Below are positions 24,966 through 39,000 of a DNA stretch of 64,000 nucleotides, piece after piece (the first letter of the stretch is position 1; every line of letters starts with the position of its first letter). The DNA comes from Pristionchus mayeri. Its lineage: Eukaryota; Nematoda; Chromadorea; Rhabditida; Neodiplogasteridae. The stretch spans positions 1,116,001 to 1,180,000 of the forward strand of contig BTRK01000002.1 of the NCBI GenBank assembly GCA_036245805.1, given 5' to 3'. The position numbers were made by a program, and so were the translations under genes. Under the pieces are notes generated by a model that searched no databases, was not told where the DNA came from, and saw only the letters and a program-made list of their open reading frames with translations.

Positions 24966-27959
24966 ATGGGACTTTGTCATGGCCGCTGCAGAAGCAACCG
25001 CGTAGACACTGAGCGCGTCGAGGTACGCAGCAGCATGAAACATGCAAAGTAGCAGGAACATACCACCCCCCCCCCCCTTCTGCTTCATGAATGATTCTTG
25101 AAAACGTTGTTGACTATTGCGTGATAACATGTTTGCGCAATATTTTTCATCCGACTGATAGGGTTGGCTATTTGAAATATAATTGTGATATCGCATCCAC
25201 CCCTCCTTGCATATTGTGATATTTGAGGAGGGGAGGGATTTGGGCATCGCAATTTTATTGCGAAAATCCAATCAGACCTAGCATTTGGGGAAAATAACCA
25301 ATTGATGCTGTGCCTTTCCAGCTACATCTGCCCTCTCAAAGGCGCTACGGAGTGGGCGCCATCAAGCTTCTCCTCCTAGGTCAATTAAATTCATGGGATC
25401 ACGGTAGCTAAAATATTATCGATTTCAGGCACTGGCGAGAGTGGAAAATCAACGATTTTGAAGCAAATGAGGTGAGATCAACAGTTGCTTGAGCTATGGC
25501 TATTTCCATAGCGTGTTAGGCTTCCTAGGCAATGCTTGTCATGACTTCAATAATCCCCTTCTCTTCCATTTTCTCTCCTCTTCCCATTCAATCAATGCCC
25601 TCGAAAGGGAGGGGGAGTGGGATATGATGAGTCATGGAATTATTGAATCCCAAATAGAAGGGTGAATGATGGTAGTGCTTAAGAATCGTGAGTAACACGA
25701 TCAGCGATGCCGACAGGCATCACCACAAGACCATCATCTACTCCAACGTCGTGACGGGCATGGTGTTCATTCTGGAACACCTACCCGTCGGACTGGAGCT
25801 TGTGGGCAAACTGGTGAGTTTGACATACTGGCAAGATATACTAGACTATTTGCATTTGAAATAGCCAATGCTTCAAGAGATCGATAAAAGTCAATAAATT
25901 TCGAAAAAAACTGTTTGATTCAGGAACAGAGTTGGATTCTCCTTGATGTTCTCGCACACCACCGGGACGGACTGCCCTTCACTGGCCCCGTCTTCGCCGT
26001 TAGTTTCACCCTTGATTGCAGACACGTCTCATGTCTTCATGCAATTACAATTGATGCACGAATATTACCGGGGCGAAAATGTTAGCTAATTTCCAAACCC
26101 GTATAACACATAACAGTATGCCATAGAGCAGCCTGTAGTAGAGTCCTTCAATATGTTACTATGACTGTCACTAAAGATTTGCACCTATCTTATGTAAAGT
26201 GGCACATGTCCAGGCTCTCAAGTCCCTCTGGAATGATCCGGTCATTCAAGAGGCGGTGCAAAGACGAGTCGAAACTCAGCTGCTCGCCAACGTCGTCTAG
26301 TGAGTTAGTCTCTTATTGGAATCAGCACATCAACTGTGAACATTGACATCATAGTCAACAAGGATGAATGATCTCTCCAGCCCTGTTCAAACGAGAATAA
26401 CAAGGTGACGTTAGGATTAGTCTGGATAGTCTCTCGATGCGCTTCAATAACAACATGATATCAGCCATGATGTCAAAATTCATCAATCCGAGTAGATGGC
26501 GTCAATATTGAAACGATTATGAAGCAAATACAAATGCATCTCTTCCATTAAGAAAGTTCGCCACTTTTTAATCTGCTATTGAGAACCATCGAGATACGAG
26601 AACTGGATAGGCTGGAAGAACAAAGGGGAGGGGTGGTCAGTGATCCAAGAAGTTCATTTGCCCTTTCAGTTTCCTCGATTCCCTCGACCGCATCTCGGAT
26701 CCCGCCTACGTCCCCACCAACCAGGACATTCTCCATTCGAGAATGAAGACTACCGGCGTCATCGAGGTTCCCTTCCGATTCAAGGGCGAAGACTTCAAGT
26801 GGGTGTCCTCTGATAACTCTTCCAATAGCAAATTTGACAAGAAGTAGGCAATCCTTTGAGTTGGAAAAAAACTTCGCAACTGTCTGAGATAGCGTGCTTG
26901 ACGGATAGAAATTTCTAGCGTCTTCAGAGTCTACGATGTCGGCGGGCACCGATCGAATAGGAAGAAGTGGATTCACGTATATGATGACGTCACTGCCATC
27001 ATATTCATTGCAGCAGTTAATGAGTACGACATGGTCATCAGAGAAGACTCCACCCAGGTGAGCTGCCAGACTCACGACACGTCTTTCAACAGCGTTTTGC
27101 TGTACTTTAATCCATAGAAACGCCCAGTCTAGCCTGACGAGGCATGGAATGATAACATCCCGGCAATGTCCGTATCATTGTAAACATGAATTTGAATAAA
27201 AAATTTAAATGAAAGGGGAGCATTTCAGAACGGCCTGCGAGAATCGCTGGAGCTGTTCCGGACCACTTGCAACTCCAAGTGGTTCCGGGACACCTCCACC
27301 ATACTCTTCCTCAACAAGAAAGTTAGTCACATGAACACTCTGCTAGCCTCTATATTGGATTCGTTCAGGATCTTCTTGAGCAGAAGATTTCCAAGGTGCC
27401 GCTCGCAAACTTCTTCCCCGACTACACAGGTGCGCGAAAACCAGGACTAATTTATCATTTCATTATTGAAACTTTTCTGACACCGATGCATCCACTGGAG
27501 ACATACTTCTTCAGGAAAGGACAAATACAAGGATGCCGTAGCTTTCTTCGAGAGAAGGTACCTGCAGCTCAACAAGAACGAGGACAAGATCGTCTACACT
27601 CATCAGACGTGTGCCACTGACACCAACCAGGTATTTTTTTAAAAAATATGCCCAATCTAAATTCATATTATTATACTTATACTTATACTTATACTTTATT
27701 CACCACCGGGATATGGGAGGAATATGGCCTTCAAGGCGACGAAGATAGACGATCAGGTGGTATTTTGGGCTCGGGCGAGCATGTGGGTGGGGATTATGTG
27801 GCAGTCCGTGTTACAATCTTACGTTGGACGAGTGGGGGACACAAGTGGGAGAGTTTTTTTATGTGGTTTTTATTATTTACAACATATCAGGTGGAAGTGA
27901 TTCTGGCATCCGCCTTGGACACGATCATCTTCAAGAATTTGGAGGGATGCGGCATGTGA
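24966..27959 (+). CDS. Heterotrimeric G-protein alpha subunit 1 (344 aa)
   Basis: Twelve exons: 24966-25022, 25322-25379, 25429-25471, 25705-25813, 25924-25998, 26214-26299, 26670-26798, 26919-27057, 27229-27321, 27369-27429, 27515-27630 and 27891-27959, totalling 1035 bp. The N-terminus MGLC fits N-myristoylation plus palmitoylation. G1 P-loop is GTGESGKST; switch I RMKTTG is intact; G3 is DVGGH rather than the usual DVGGQ; G4 is NKKD; G5 is TCATD. The C-terminus ends ...EGCGM, keeping a Cys near the end as in Gi/o types. Family knowledge: the switch II Gln positions the hydrolytic water, so His predicts slow GTP hydrolysis. The tandem paralog lies 5 kb downstream with the same intron phases. 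Probably a nematode chemosensory-type G-alpha, given the receptor genes nearby; the exact ortholog is not assigned. Confidence 0.93.
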
Positions 27960-29984
27960 GTTTTTGCACTGATTAATTGTTATTTAATTTGGCATTTAAA
28001 GGAGTGGTCCGGGGAATGAATGTTAGGGAGTCCCACCACGAAAATTCTGCGCTCGCAATGGGAAACTGTAGCAATTTTACCCCTTGCAAGAGCCGAAACG
28101 TAAGTAGAATATGTGAAACATAAACAAACTAGTCGCTACCCTGCGCTTTCAATGAACTTTGCGCGCATGTAAATAGGCCCAGAGGCGTCTGTGGAACTTC
28201 GAACAAAGTGATTTATGATCGGGTTAGTGGCCTCTACGATATCCACATTGTCACTATGGGTGTTCGAACATTCCTCGGAGCACCCCTTTAAGTATTAACA
28301 ATTTCGATGCGTTCTTTAATTTTGCAGGATGTGATGACTCCTTCGAATGCCTTCTCTCTTCGCTCCAACGCTTCCCGATTCCGATTACACTCCTCCCAAT
28401 GATTATTGGTCCCTCCACTCACTTCGCTGCAATATTGCTTTGTATGTTTGAGATTCATTTTGTTAATTTTGTTTGAGAACAAAATTGAATTTATGAGTAC
28501 TCCTTTTCTCTTGATTAGCAAGACTGTTTACTTTGAACAGTATTACGTGATAATATGAATCGAGCGTTACCGGTATTATGTTGTACCAGTTCTCCAATCA
28601 TTAATATACAGGGTTTGTTGTTGATTGTTCTGTTTCAGATGATTACGAATCCTGCTAGTGAAATTTAAAAGCTTTTGGATTGTTACCCATGCCACTGGAT
28701 TATTTGTTTAATTACAGATAAAGTTCGCTGTGCAATAAATCTTAATTTCGTTGTTGTACCCTCATTTGATTTCCTCGTTCTGTGTATATTTGCCGTGATT
28801 TCATCATGCTTACGTCAAATGATTAAACTGCCCCAAATACATGGACATCCATCGTCGGGATAGCCTCATTTTCCACTAAAACAATGGGGATGACAGCTAG
28901 GCAGAAAGATAAAGTTGGAGAGCGTTGTGTCGCCCCATGCCAGGCCCTTCCCTCCGTATTCCTCGATAGTCCCTTCTGATTTATTTCCACTGCGTATCAC
29001 ATTCTCCTATCCATACAAGAAATAGAGAGAGGGAAAGGATAGTGACCTAATGTGTTGAATTTCTTTCGAATGATGTTCACTATCATGATTACTCATTTCT
29101 CTGAGCAGCATCACAAGCGTTGTTTAGCCTCCACTTTTGATTTAATCAGAAAACTTCTATTTTCGGACAAACTGCCTCGAAAGCATAGACGTCCATCGTC
29201 TCAATTTGAATCATCTTCCCCGAAAAGAAGGAAAAGATGGATATAGAAATAGAACGACCGACATGAGCGTCATGCCTCTCCGTTCCTTCCCAACGTGTCC
29301 CTATCGAGATTTTTGGCCCCTTCCGAATTTTCTCCCTTTCCATCCGATAACGGAGATGAAAATTATTCGAGTATCTCCACACCTCATCCCATCGAAACTC
29401 TTCCGAGACTGAGGAAGCAAACATGCTTTACATTGTTTTCAACCTACGTCGAGCTGTGCACGGCAGTACTTTATTAGTGTACCTATACTCTCTTCTATAC
29501 AGTTGATCAGGATTTTCCTATTTACTACACTAACAGATTAATACGTCAATTCATGTATGACTCATTCCTCAGTCTTCGGCAATATATGTTTTGAAGGAAT
29601 AATAGCTATATCCAGTAGTGGATCGCTGCGGCCGCTCTCACCCCAATCTTCGCTTTCGTTCTACCATAGACTTTTAGATTTATACATGCCAAGGCATGGG
29701 GGTGTAAGGTAAGGGAAAGCGCCGGAATACCTAGCCCGTTACCCTCGTATTGCAACACTAGTGCCTTCCCTCTCCTCTCCTTCCCCTGAATCTCAGGAAG
29801 GCGAGAGAAGGGAGGGGGGAAGCCCCCGATCTACCGTAAATTGCCTCTCTCCCTCCTCCCGCTCCCTCTTCCCGGCCCTATCACGCTCTCCCCGACCAGG
29901 CTTCGTCCATCCGAGAACGGGAAGAAGGCTATGAGGGCTTCGAGGATGTATCAGGGCGTACCAGCCGCCTCCTTCCTCTGGTTC

Positions 29985-30075
29985 TAGTACTAGATCGGAT
30001 GAAAACTATGACGTCATGCTGTTTTTAATAGATCAAATTTAGAATGGCGACATAGTTCTCATCCGACCTAGTGCA
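29985..30075. repeat. Short palindromic element (TCGGATGAGAAC family), copy 2
   Basis: Reads CTAGATCGGATGAAAAC ... GTTCTCATCCGACCTAGTG around a central A/T-rich loop. Confidence 0.7.
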
Positions 30076-30213
30076 CTGATTCTCCTAAGAGAAAGTGAAA
30101 CCAGTTCTCTAGTTATGCGCTGCTATATTCTCGAAGTTCTTCTAATACAGCAACACCGCGATATCACTTCCTATCACGAGTTTCCTGTAAAAGTGTAGGA
30201 AAATGAGCTCCTT

Positions 30214-30399
30214 TTGCTACTAGAAAATATGTTATGTCACCGATTTCGTTCAAACTCGATTTGTGGATACCAGTAGGGGTCCAAAGACGGCCTATCCGGA
30301 TTTTGCAAAACCAACCGTTTCGGCCGTCTTCGGACCCCTACTGGTATCCACAAATCGAGTTTGAACGAAATCGGCGACATAAATTATTTCTAGTAGCCA
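30214..30399. mobile_element. Near-perfect 185-bp hairpin (MITE-like)
   Basis: Arms of about 80-85 bp, opening TTGCTACTAGAAA and including ACTCGATTTGTGGATACCAG, pair with the inverse complement around a small loop near 30300. There is no coding potential. The outer sequence is less well matched than the core, and no clear target duplication was seen. Confidence 0.8.
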
Positions 30400-31913
30400 G
30401 CGTTTCTGCATTCTTACAGGAGACCCGTGCTATTGTACCCACTGTTCAATACGGTTCAAAACTGTTCCTGTCATACAGGTGAACAAGGACGGCTCACGTT
30501 CACATTAACTGTGCCTGTTCATCTCCTGTGCAATCATTCCCAGTTCTTAAGTAGCCAATTAATAGTCGCGCTATGTCACCTAAATTATATTCACTTATCC
30601 CCTCCCTTCAGTGTATCGTCTTTTGGAGTAGATACCACTATTTCATCGTATCCCTTACCATAATTTCTCTCGATTTATATCAGGCTTTAAATCCGGGAAA
30701 GGAGTAGTGGGGTCGCTGTGTCAGGGCGTGCCTGCTTCTTCTCCCTCCCCCTTCCTTCCCTTCCCATCCTCTTCTTCGGAGGAATCTCCTCCTTCGAGGA
30801 AAGGGGAAAGCGAGGGTGGGGAGTCATTTCATCGATTAAAAGAGGAGTCCCTGATGAGGGACGAGAAGCAGGAATGTCCGGACACACATTATCGAATATC
30901 AAAGCCGAACTATCCGCTACAGTTTTCTTGCACCTATTCTACTTTAGAAAACTTTGCATTGAACCATATTGTCACCATACCTCAATGCTCTCCGCTTCAC
31001 CTCGTTTCTTTACTGATCAACCTAGCCTAGTGATCAGTTCTCCTTTCTATATCTCGTTCGAAGTTATCTCAACTTCATATCAAGCTTTCCATCCGAGAAA
31101 GGAGAGGAGAGCGAGGCGAGTCGCTGTGTCAGGGCGAGCATGCTTCTTCTCCCTTCCCCTTCCTTCCCTTCCCATCTTCTCCTTCGGAGGCTCCTCCTCC
31201 GAGGAAAGGGAGAAAGAGAGGGAAGGGAGTCATCGCATTGATTGAGGGAAGATTTGCGACGGAGGGAGGAGGGGGCTTGCACGTCCTGACACAGCGACTC
31301 TCCTATCTCTCCACTACTCTTTCCGATGGTGCATACGCCATTTCATGTGCGATGGAATACTCTATGTTTTCCGAATGAATGATATCATTCTGTGACTGCC
31401 AATGGATGCATCGGATTTCCGTAGCCACTGAGGATCTCCTTCTCATCCCAATTGTAACCGTTTATCTATGATTCATTCCTCGCTCTCACATGCTCATTCC
31501 TACGGTAGCCACTTCCTGTGCTTGCACTCTCACCTACAGTCTCCACAATGCGTAACACGCCCCTTTTCCTTGCAGGGAATCGATTCCCCGATCCTACCGT
31601 ACGCCTTTTGACTGTCTTTTTACCAACTGGGTTCTCTTCACTACGTATCACGCTTTCTGTCGCATCCTAGAGGGGGTAGATAGAGAAGGGAGAAGGGCCT
31701 CAGGATCGATTGACGCTTCCTCTAATCCTCTTCCCCCCTCCCCTCCTTCTCCTCTCCTCCTCTCCCCTTCTCGTCCCACCGTATCCCTCGCGACTCTCTC
31801 TCGCCTTCCGAAGTTTCTGCACTGCGTATCATGCGTTCACTGAAAAATGTGCACTGAGATTCATCAAAAACAATGTCAAGATTGTTGATGCAAATTCCTG
31901 CGGAGACAGCGCA

Positions 31914-31999
31914 CACTGGGTAAGATGAGAACTTTGACGCCATACAGCATTTGATACATCCAAGGAGGCATGACACCATAGTTCTCATCCAACCTAGTG
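31914..31999. repeat. Short palindromic element (TCGGATGAGAAC family), copy 3
   Basis: Opens near GGGTAAGATGAGAAC and closes with GTTCTCATCCAACCTAGTG. More diverged than the other copies. Confidence 0.6.
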
Positions 32000-33009
32000 A
32001 CGTGCATACATAATTTCATGTGAAAGCATGGTCAATGCAAGAAAGGTTTTCCTAATGTATGATTACTTTCTCATTCTGTAGCGCTCAAGGTTACAATCAA
32101 ATCTTATCATAATGACGCGCTCTCACATCATTTCTCTCACCTACCTTTGTATTTTCTTCATTCTTCACACTCTCGCACCCCATGCAGTTACATGCTTGTT
32201 TCCCTGCTGAGCAAGTGCATACGTAATTTCATATGCGAAAGTATACGCATGAATACTCATGCTCAGTTGTACCGTAGCCACTTTCTGTTCCTGCGATGTC
32301 GATCTCGCCAAATTCTCTGCACTGATTATCGCCCTTTTCACTCCTGGTATCGGTTCGCCCTTCTTGCGATATCCCTTGTGGCTCTTTCGTTCCCATCGGG
32401 GTTCTCTCCACAGCGTATCACACCTTCTGTCGCTTCCTAAAGAGAGGCAGACGACGAAGGGAGAAGGGCCTCAGGATCGATTAACGCTCCCTCTCCTCCT
32501 ACTCTTCCCTCCTTCCTTCTCCTCCTTTCCCCAACTATCTCCTCCTCTCCCACCATCTCCCCTCCTCTCGCCTTACCGTATCCCTCCCGGCTCTCTCGCT
32601 CCTCCCGAATTCTCTCCGCTGCGTATCATGAGCTCCGCTGAGACTCTTCCCTCCCCAATCCGAGAACGAGAGATGTTCTTATCTGCATACGTAATTTCAT
32701 ATGCAAAAGTATGTGCATGAATACTCATGCTCAGTTGTACCGTGCACATCAAAACTTCTGCCCATTTTCTCCGAACATTGAATTTTGAATCGAGTACAAT
32801 CAATATTGTACTATTCAAACACTTTTCAACAATGTTTATGTGCATGCTTCAAACCCGTTGTTGATCTTTTTAGACTATATTTTTCCCTTTTTAGACATCT
32901 TCAGCATCGCACTTCTCCAGTCACAGTTCCCTTCTCATATTGACTCCCCGTCAAGTGCCCACTGAATCCCCTCCGAAACTCATCCCACCTTCTCCCTCCC
33001 TCTGGTGCA

Positions 33010-36000
33010 ATGGGTAGTGTGTGCTCGAAGAACCAGATTCTGCCCTCGACCCCCGCCAACCAGACGGCCGTCGAGCCAAAGGTACGATTGTTAATCATAT
33101 TGGGGTGTCCGGAAAGTTCGTATAATTTTTTGTTTTTATTTTTTATTCAATGCTTTACAATTCTCAGTGACCAATGTATGCCCCCTTCTTTCTCACTACC
33201 TCCCTCCAGCGATTGGGCAGGGTCTCGATTCCTCTCTTCCAGAATGCGAGTTTCTTCGAGACCGCCCAGTTCACGAAAGCCCTCACAAATTCATCTCGAT
33301 TCTTGAACGTCTTTCCTTTGCAGAAGTCAGAGAGAGAGCCGAAGCAGTGGTAGTCGCATGGGGAGAGGTCCGGGGAATACGGTGGATGGGGAATCCTCTC
33401 GATCTTCAGCTCGTCCATTTTCTTCTGGGTCATCTTCGCTCGACGTGGGCGAGCATTGTCCATCAGAAGAAGAATTTTGCCCTGGTTCAGGAGTCTGGGA
33501 GGGACTCTGATCGCGACATCTTCCAGTTGTTCAGAGAAGAGGTCGGCATTGATGCTGGTGCCAGGGGCGAGGATCTCCCAGTAGATGGGACCGAGCACTG
33601 AGAAGAAGAAGCAGAGGAGTTCCTTCTTTCCGTGCTCTTCCTTCTTCGGGACGGGCGTGGGCTTCTCATCTGCATCCACCCATTGCAGTCAACTCACAGG
33701 GTTATCGTACGTGATCCACTTCTCATCTGTACCGATGATGGAATTGACCCATCGAAGATTGGATCTACGATGGAGTAATTCCCGACAGACTTAAACACGA
33801 TTTTTCAGCTGTTGGGGGGAGAGGTCATGGGGAATCACTTGTGGGAGTTTCGGCTTCCTCCCAGATCGATGGAGGATATCGGACACCGTTGATCTGGGAG
33901 TACCAGTATCCTTCTTCAACTCACGCACACTGGCCATGGGCTTGCGCTTCAGTGTGCGGAGAACGAGAGGCTGATCGAGGGAGGGAGGGCGTCCAGAGCG
34001 GGGTTGATCATCGATTCCAAACTCCCCTTTCTTGAAGCGGGAGAACCACTTATGAGAGGAATCGCGAGAGAATCGACCATGCCGCGGCGGTAGGAAGAAA
34101 ATGTGTCCTATCTGGCAACAAATTTACGAACAAGTATTTCGAATGATGCTCTTTCAAACTGCGTCGTCAGAATTTTGACAACGGTCGTCACCTTCGAGTT
34201 TTAGAAGGCCAAACTTGGTACTATCACTTTTCGAAGTCAGATCGCGCTCACTTAAATGATCATAAATCCGGTAAAATTAAGATAGAAGGTCGTTCTTTGT
34301 TTCAAAAGAAAGCTACCATCATGCTCTACAACTCTCATGTTGAGGTTATCATTCCTGCTCCTCATCCTGGTGAAGGGCGGTCGGATGCACCAAAAGTGAC
34401 GCAACTTTGGAAATCGGAAAAACTATCTGGGTTTTCATGCTTAAGTTGTAGTCCATACATGTGTCTCACTTCTCTCCAAAAATGAAGGAAATCGGGATAT
34501 GGATAAAAAAAATGGGCTCACTTTCGTGCGGCGACCCCAAAATGAGTTCTGGACAAGAGTACTTCCGTATCTTAAATTGGCCCCGTTTGAGCTCAAAATA
34601 GTTCAAAAACTTCCAAAACAACATTCTAAGTTGATTGGCCCATGGTGTAACACTTCCGCTGGTCAAAAGTTACCATAGGACCGAAAATTGGAAAATCGAT
34701 ATTTTGACCCCCATTAGCTCTTGGAACGTGTCCAAACGCACTAAATGGGTTCTAAATATTGTCACTACATCCCTCGAAGTAGCTCTAAGAAAATGGGCTC
34801 TCGTAAATGCGGTATTTACATTGATTAATCCGAGGAAAGGTGCAAAAGCATAGCCTAGGTCAAAATAGAGTTATGGAACCGATCTATGGCTAGAAATGTA
34901 GAGCACGATGAGATAAACATTTCATCTGTTGAAAGTGAGTCTCTATCTTTTCGTTGAAGCGCGCTACAGAGCTTAGAATTTGGCCAAAACCGACGAGAGA
35001 CAGGCGCGGGGGAGCGCTAAATAGAGGGGAGGGAGAGGGAGATCAGAGGGCGAGAGCGCCAGACGGTTAGAGCACGCGCTCTCGGGGGATTCAAGCCTAT
35101 TTCTGACAAACTTATAGGCTCGGTAGCGCGCTTCAACGAAAAGATAGAGACTCACTTTCAACAGATGAAATGTTTATCTCATCGTGCTCTACATTTCTAG
35201 CCATAGATCGGTTCCATAACTCTATTTTGACCTAGGCTATGCTTTTGCACCTTTCCTCGGATTAATCAATGTAAATACCGCATTTACGAAAGCCCATTTT
35301 CTTAGAGCTACTTCGAGGGATGTACTGACAATATTTAGAACCCATTTAGTGCGTTTGGACACATTCCAAGAGCTAATGGGGTTCAAAATATCGATTTTCC
35401 AATTTTCGGTCCTATGGTAACTTTTGACCAGCGGAAGTGTTACACCATGGGCCAATCAACTTAGAATGTTGTTTTGGAAGTTTTTGAACTATTTTGAGCT
35501 CAAACGGGGCCAATTTAAGATACGGAAGTACTCTTGTCCAGAACTGATTTTGGGGTCGCCGCACGAAAGTGAGCCCATTTTTTTTATCCATATCCCGATT
35601 TCCTTCATTTTTGGAGAGAAGTGAGACACATGTATGGACTACAACTTAAGCATGAAAACCCAGATAGTTTTTCCGATTTCCAAAGTTGCGTCACTTTTGG
35701 TGCACCCGACCGCCCTTCACCAGGATGAGGAGGAGGAATGATGACCTCAACATGAGAGTTGTAGAGCATGATGGTAGCTTTCTTTTGAAACAAAGCACGA
35801 CTTCCTATCTTAATTTTAAACGAAGTTATGATCATTTAAGTGATCGCAATTTGACTGTCGAAAAGTGATAGTACCAAGTTTGGCCTTCTGAAACTCGAAG
35901 GTGACGACCGTTGTCAAAATTCTGACGACGCTGTTTGAAAGAGCATCATTTGAAATACTTGTTCGTAAATTTGTTGCCAGATAGGACACATTTTTTTCCT

Positions 36001-39000
36001 ACCGCCGCTCACCCCCCTCAAATGGTCGATTCTCTCGCGATTCCTCTCTTATAGCAGAAGGGTATGGAGGGGGCGTCAGCTCCTTCCGACTGGGCCAGGG
36101 CAGAGTGGGCCTCCTTCACGGATCGGCCAAGACGGTAGTAATGAAGTAAAACTGCTCGGAGGTAGAGAAGGGAGTCCATCACAATAATCAATGTAGCAAC
36201 TAGGAGACTGATTAAATCCTCTCACTACTCAACGTCAGAATGATGCAATACATTGTTGACAAACAGATTGCGCAATCACTGTATTTGATCGCGAACTGAC
36301 TTTTTTCCGAAGCATTATACGAACTTTCCGGACACCCCAATATAATCCAATAACACAACTTCTGAACGCCCTTGCTTCTTTTTCCATTCAATTTATCGAT
36401 TTAGGCCCAGGAGCCCAAAGAAGGAGATCGCGTGATCAAACTCTTGTTACTAGGTGAGTTGTGTTTGACATCCTACGGAACCCCCGAACTACGGTAGCTA
36501 AACCGGTATCGATTGCAGGAACGGGAGAATCAGGGAAGAGCACCGTGCTCAAGCAGATGAAGTGAGTTAAAAAGATGCCTGAAGTAGAAGAAGCAGTTAT
36601 TACAATTCATTACGGGTTGTTCAATCACTGTGAGCGGCACTGGGGATTGTACCAAACTTAGTTTCACAACATTTCGGCACAAAATCAACACAATCATCTC
36701 AAACCATGAGTCATCTTAGCACCGTTCAAGGAAATGCGTCAGGTTTTAGGGTTTTATTTACACATTTCAGATTGAAAACCAACTCATTCACGCCCGAGGA
36801 GAGGGCGCAGGCCATCCCGATCATCAGGCACAACACCGTCGAGGCGATGCAGTTTATCCTCACATCGCTGACCGAGCTGCTCATTCCAATCGAGCACCGG
36901 GAGGTGCGTTGAAGTGTAGGGAAAAGAGTGAGAAATTCTGGTATTTCTACCCCTTCACTGCTATCTCTAGACGACGAGAGGGTGTGGAAAATTAAGATAT
37001 GGTTATGCAACTACACTCATAAGTGTGGGGCTCAATAATGTCTATTATAGCACTAGCGTTAAGACAAATGAGAAAGATAATTCCATGCAGGCCGATGTCA
37101 AGATCATCAGGGACGCATTCGAGCACGACAACACGGAGCACTTCTCGGACGCGTTGACTTCGGTAAATTATGCCCTCTATTTCGCCCAATTCCTCATTCA
37201 GTGATAGCAACAATTCAAACGAAAAGTGATTCGAAAAGCTGTGATGTGGAAACAACTAGATGATAAATGGAACAACAAGAGGGATTACCATCGATGACGT
37301 AATGCAATTCATTCAGGCGCTGCTATCGCTCACGAAGGAGAAGCGTGTGGCGCATTTCATTTACAATGGAGAAAACTTTCACCTCCCCTCCTTCTCTGCC
37401 CAGTGAGTTTGCATTTCTAGAAATATTGAATTAAATGACTGTTGTTATTATTATGAAAACAATTCACGGGACCTTCCGGAACGTGAAACATGTTGCCATT
37501 ATTGACCGTCCCTCGCAGCTTCTCAATACATGATGTGTGGCATGTTTCCCGTGACATGTTTAGACACAAACTGATATGGGTGAACGTGCTACTATTTTCC
37601 ATCGTAGCTTCCTTGCGAGCGTGCATCGTATTGCGAAGGAGGATTACTCGCCATCGGAACAGGACATCCTCCTCTCTCGCGCCAAGACGTCGGCCTGCGT
37701 CGAAGTGAAGCTCCAAATGAAAGGAGTTGACCTGCGGTGAGGATTATCTTTTCGGGCCTAGCCACAGTATTATGTGATTTCCATTATTGGTGTCTTATTG
37801 TAGTCTATGGCGTGAAATGAGAGAAATATACATGGACTACCCCTCCCTTCCCCAAAATAATTCCACTATATTCACTAATACTCAGCACTTGGTGTGTGAT
37901 AAATAAATGTGGTGTGTGATAAATAAATCATAAATGCGCTTGATAGCGGGATGAGAGTGATTCGGGTAACTAGATCGCGCTCCCTTCAGGGTCTTCGACA
38001 TGGGCGGTCAGCGGGCGGACAGGATGAAGTGGATTCACTGCTTCGACGGCGTCAAAGCCATCATCTTCATCAACGCTATCAGCGAGTACGATGAGGGCTG
38101 CGTTGAAGACCCGACGACGGTGAGCAAACGAACGTTTCTCTTCTTAAGAAACTTGTAAAGGCAAATTTTCCGGATTGTGCATCACATACACCTATCACAT
38201 TCAGAATGCCAATCATATGAATTATTTTAGAATCGGGTTCAAGAGTCGCTGAAGACATTCGAAGCCGTCGTGAACGCTAAGTGGTCTGCCACCTCATCCG
38301 TCATACTCTTTCTCAACAAGACAGTGAGTCATCTCGGGTCTTTAAATCTTTAATTAAAGCTTATTAATTAGAAGTTTAATTTGAAACTGTTCAGGATATC
38401 TTCACGAGAAAGCTGCACTTCGAGCCCGTCAAGAAGTACTTCTCCACATACAGTGGTCAGCATTGTACAATTATCGAAAAAAATGCATCTCGTTACGTAG
38501 AATTTCTGGCCCGACAAACACATCCTGACATATGCCCACTCCAGGAGACAGCACGTTCGACTCAGGGCTCAAGTTCTTTGAGAAGCTCTTCCTCAGCCAG
38601 AGCAAGAAAAGAAGCCCTGAGAAGCAAATCTACACCCATCCAACGTGCGCAACCGACACGATGCAGGTGCGAACAATGAATAAAATTACAAAAAACTAAA
38701 TCAATACAAAAATATTAATAAAATAATAATAAATACAAGTACAATAAAAATATAAATGAATCTATATCAGGTGGAGAAGATCCTTGACTCCGTGATGACT
38801 ATAATCTTCACTATGCCACTTCGGCTCTGTTTCAGTATCCCGATCCGAACTTCGGTCCCAAAAATGTGCATGTTTGTGACCCGGGTCCCAAAGCTACACT
38901 TTCTTCGGACCCGGGTGGAGTTGGTGACTGGATACCGAAACAGAGCCGTTACTTCTACTATTTTCATCCATCTGTACACCCGTTACTGTGTTCCAGAGTC

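Larger units (their letters stand above)
27960..33009. other. Five-kb repeat-rich spacer between the two G-alpha genes
   Basis: Contains dispersed blocks shared with other parts of the window: 28990-29350 with 8320-8640; 29760-30000 with 21780-22030; and 30690-30900, 31080-31320 and 23850-24080 with one another. It also holds several short palindromes, annotated separately. No credible gene. Confidence 0.55.
33100..36340 (-). mobile_element. mariner element, copy 2, in intron 1 of the second G-alpha gene
   Basis: Same TTGGGGTGTCCGGAAAGTTC inverted ends and TA duplication (33098-33099 and 36341-36342) as the element at 22507, in opposite orientation to the host gene. It is interrupted by a 1995-bp foldback element at 34054-36048. 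Confidence 0.95.

Noticed and set aside
34297..35835. Pairs of matching ORFs on opposite strands
   Set aside because: Mirror frames of the nested 2-kb foldback element with no splice or domain support.
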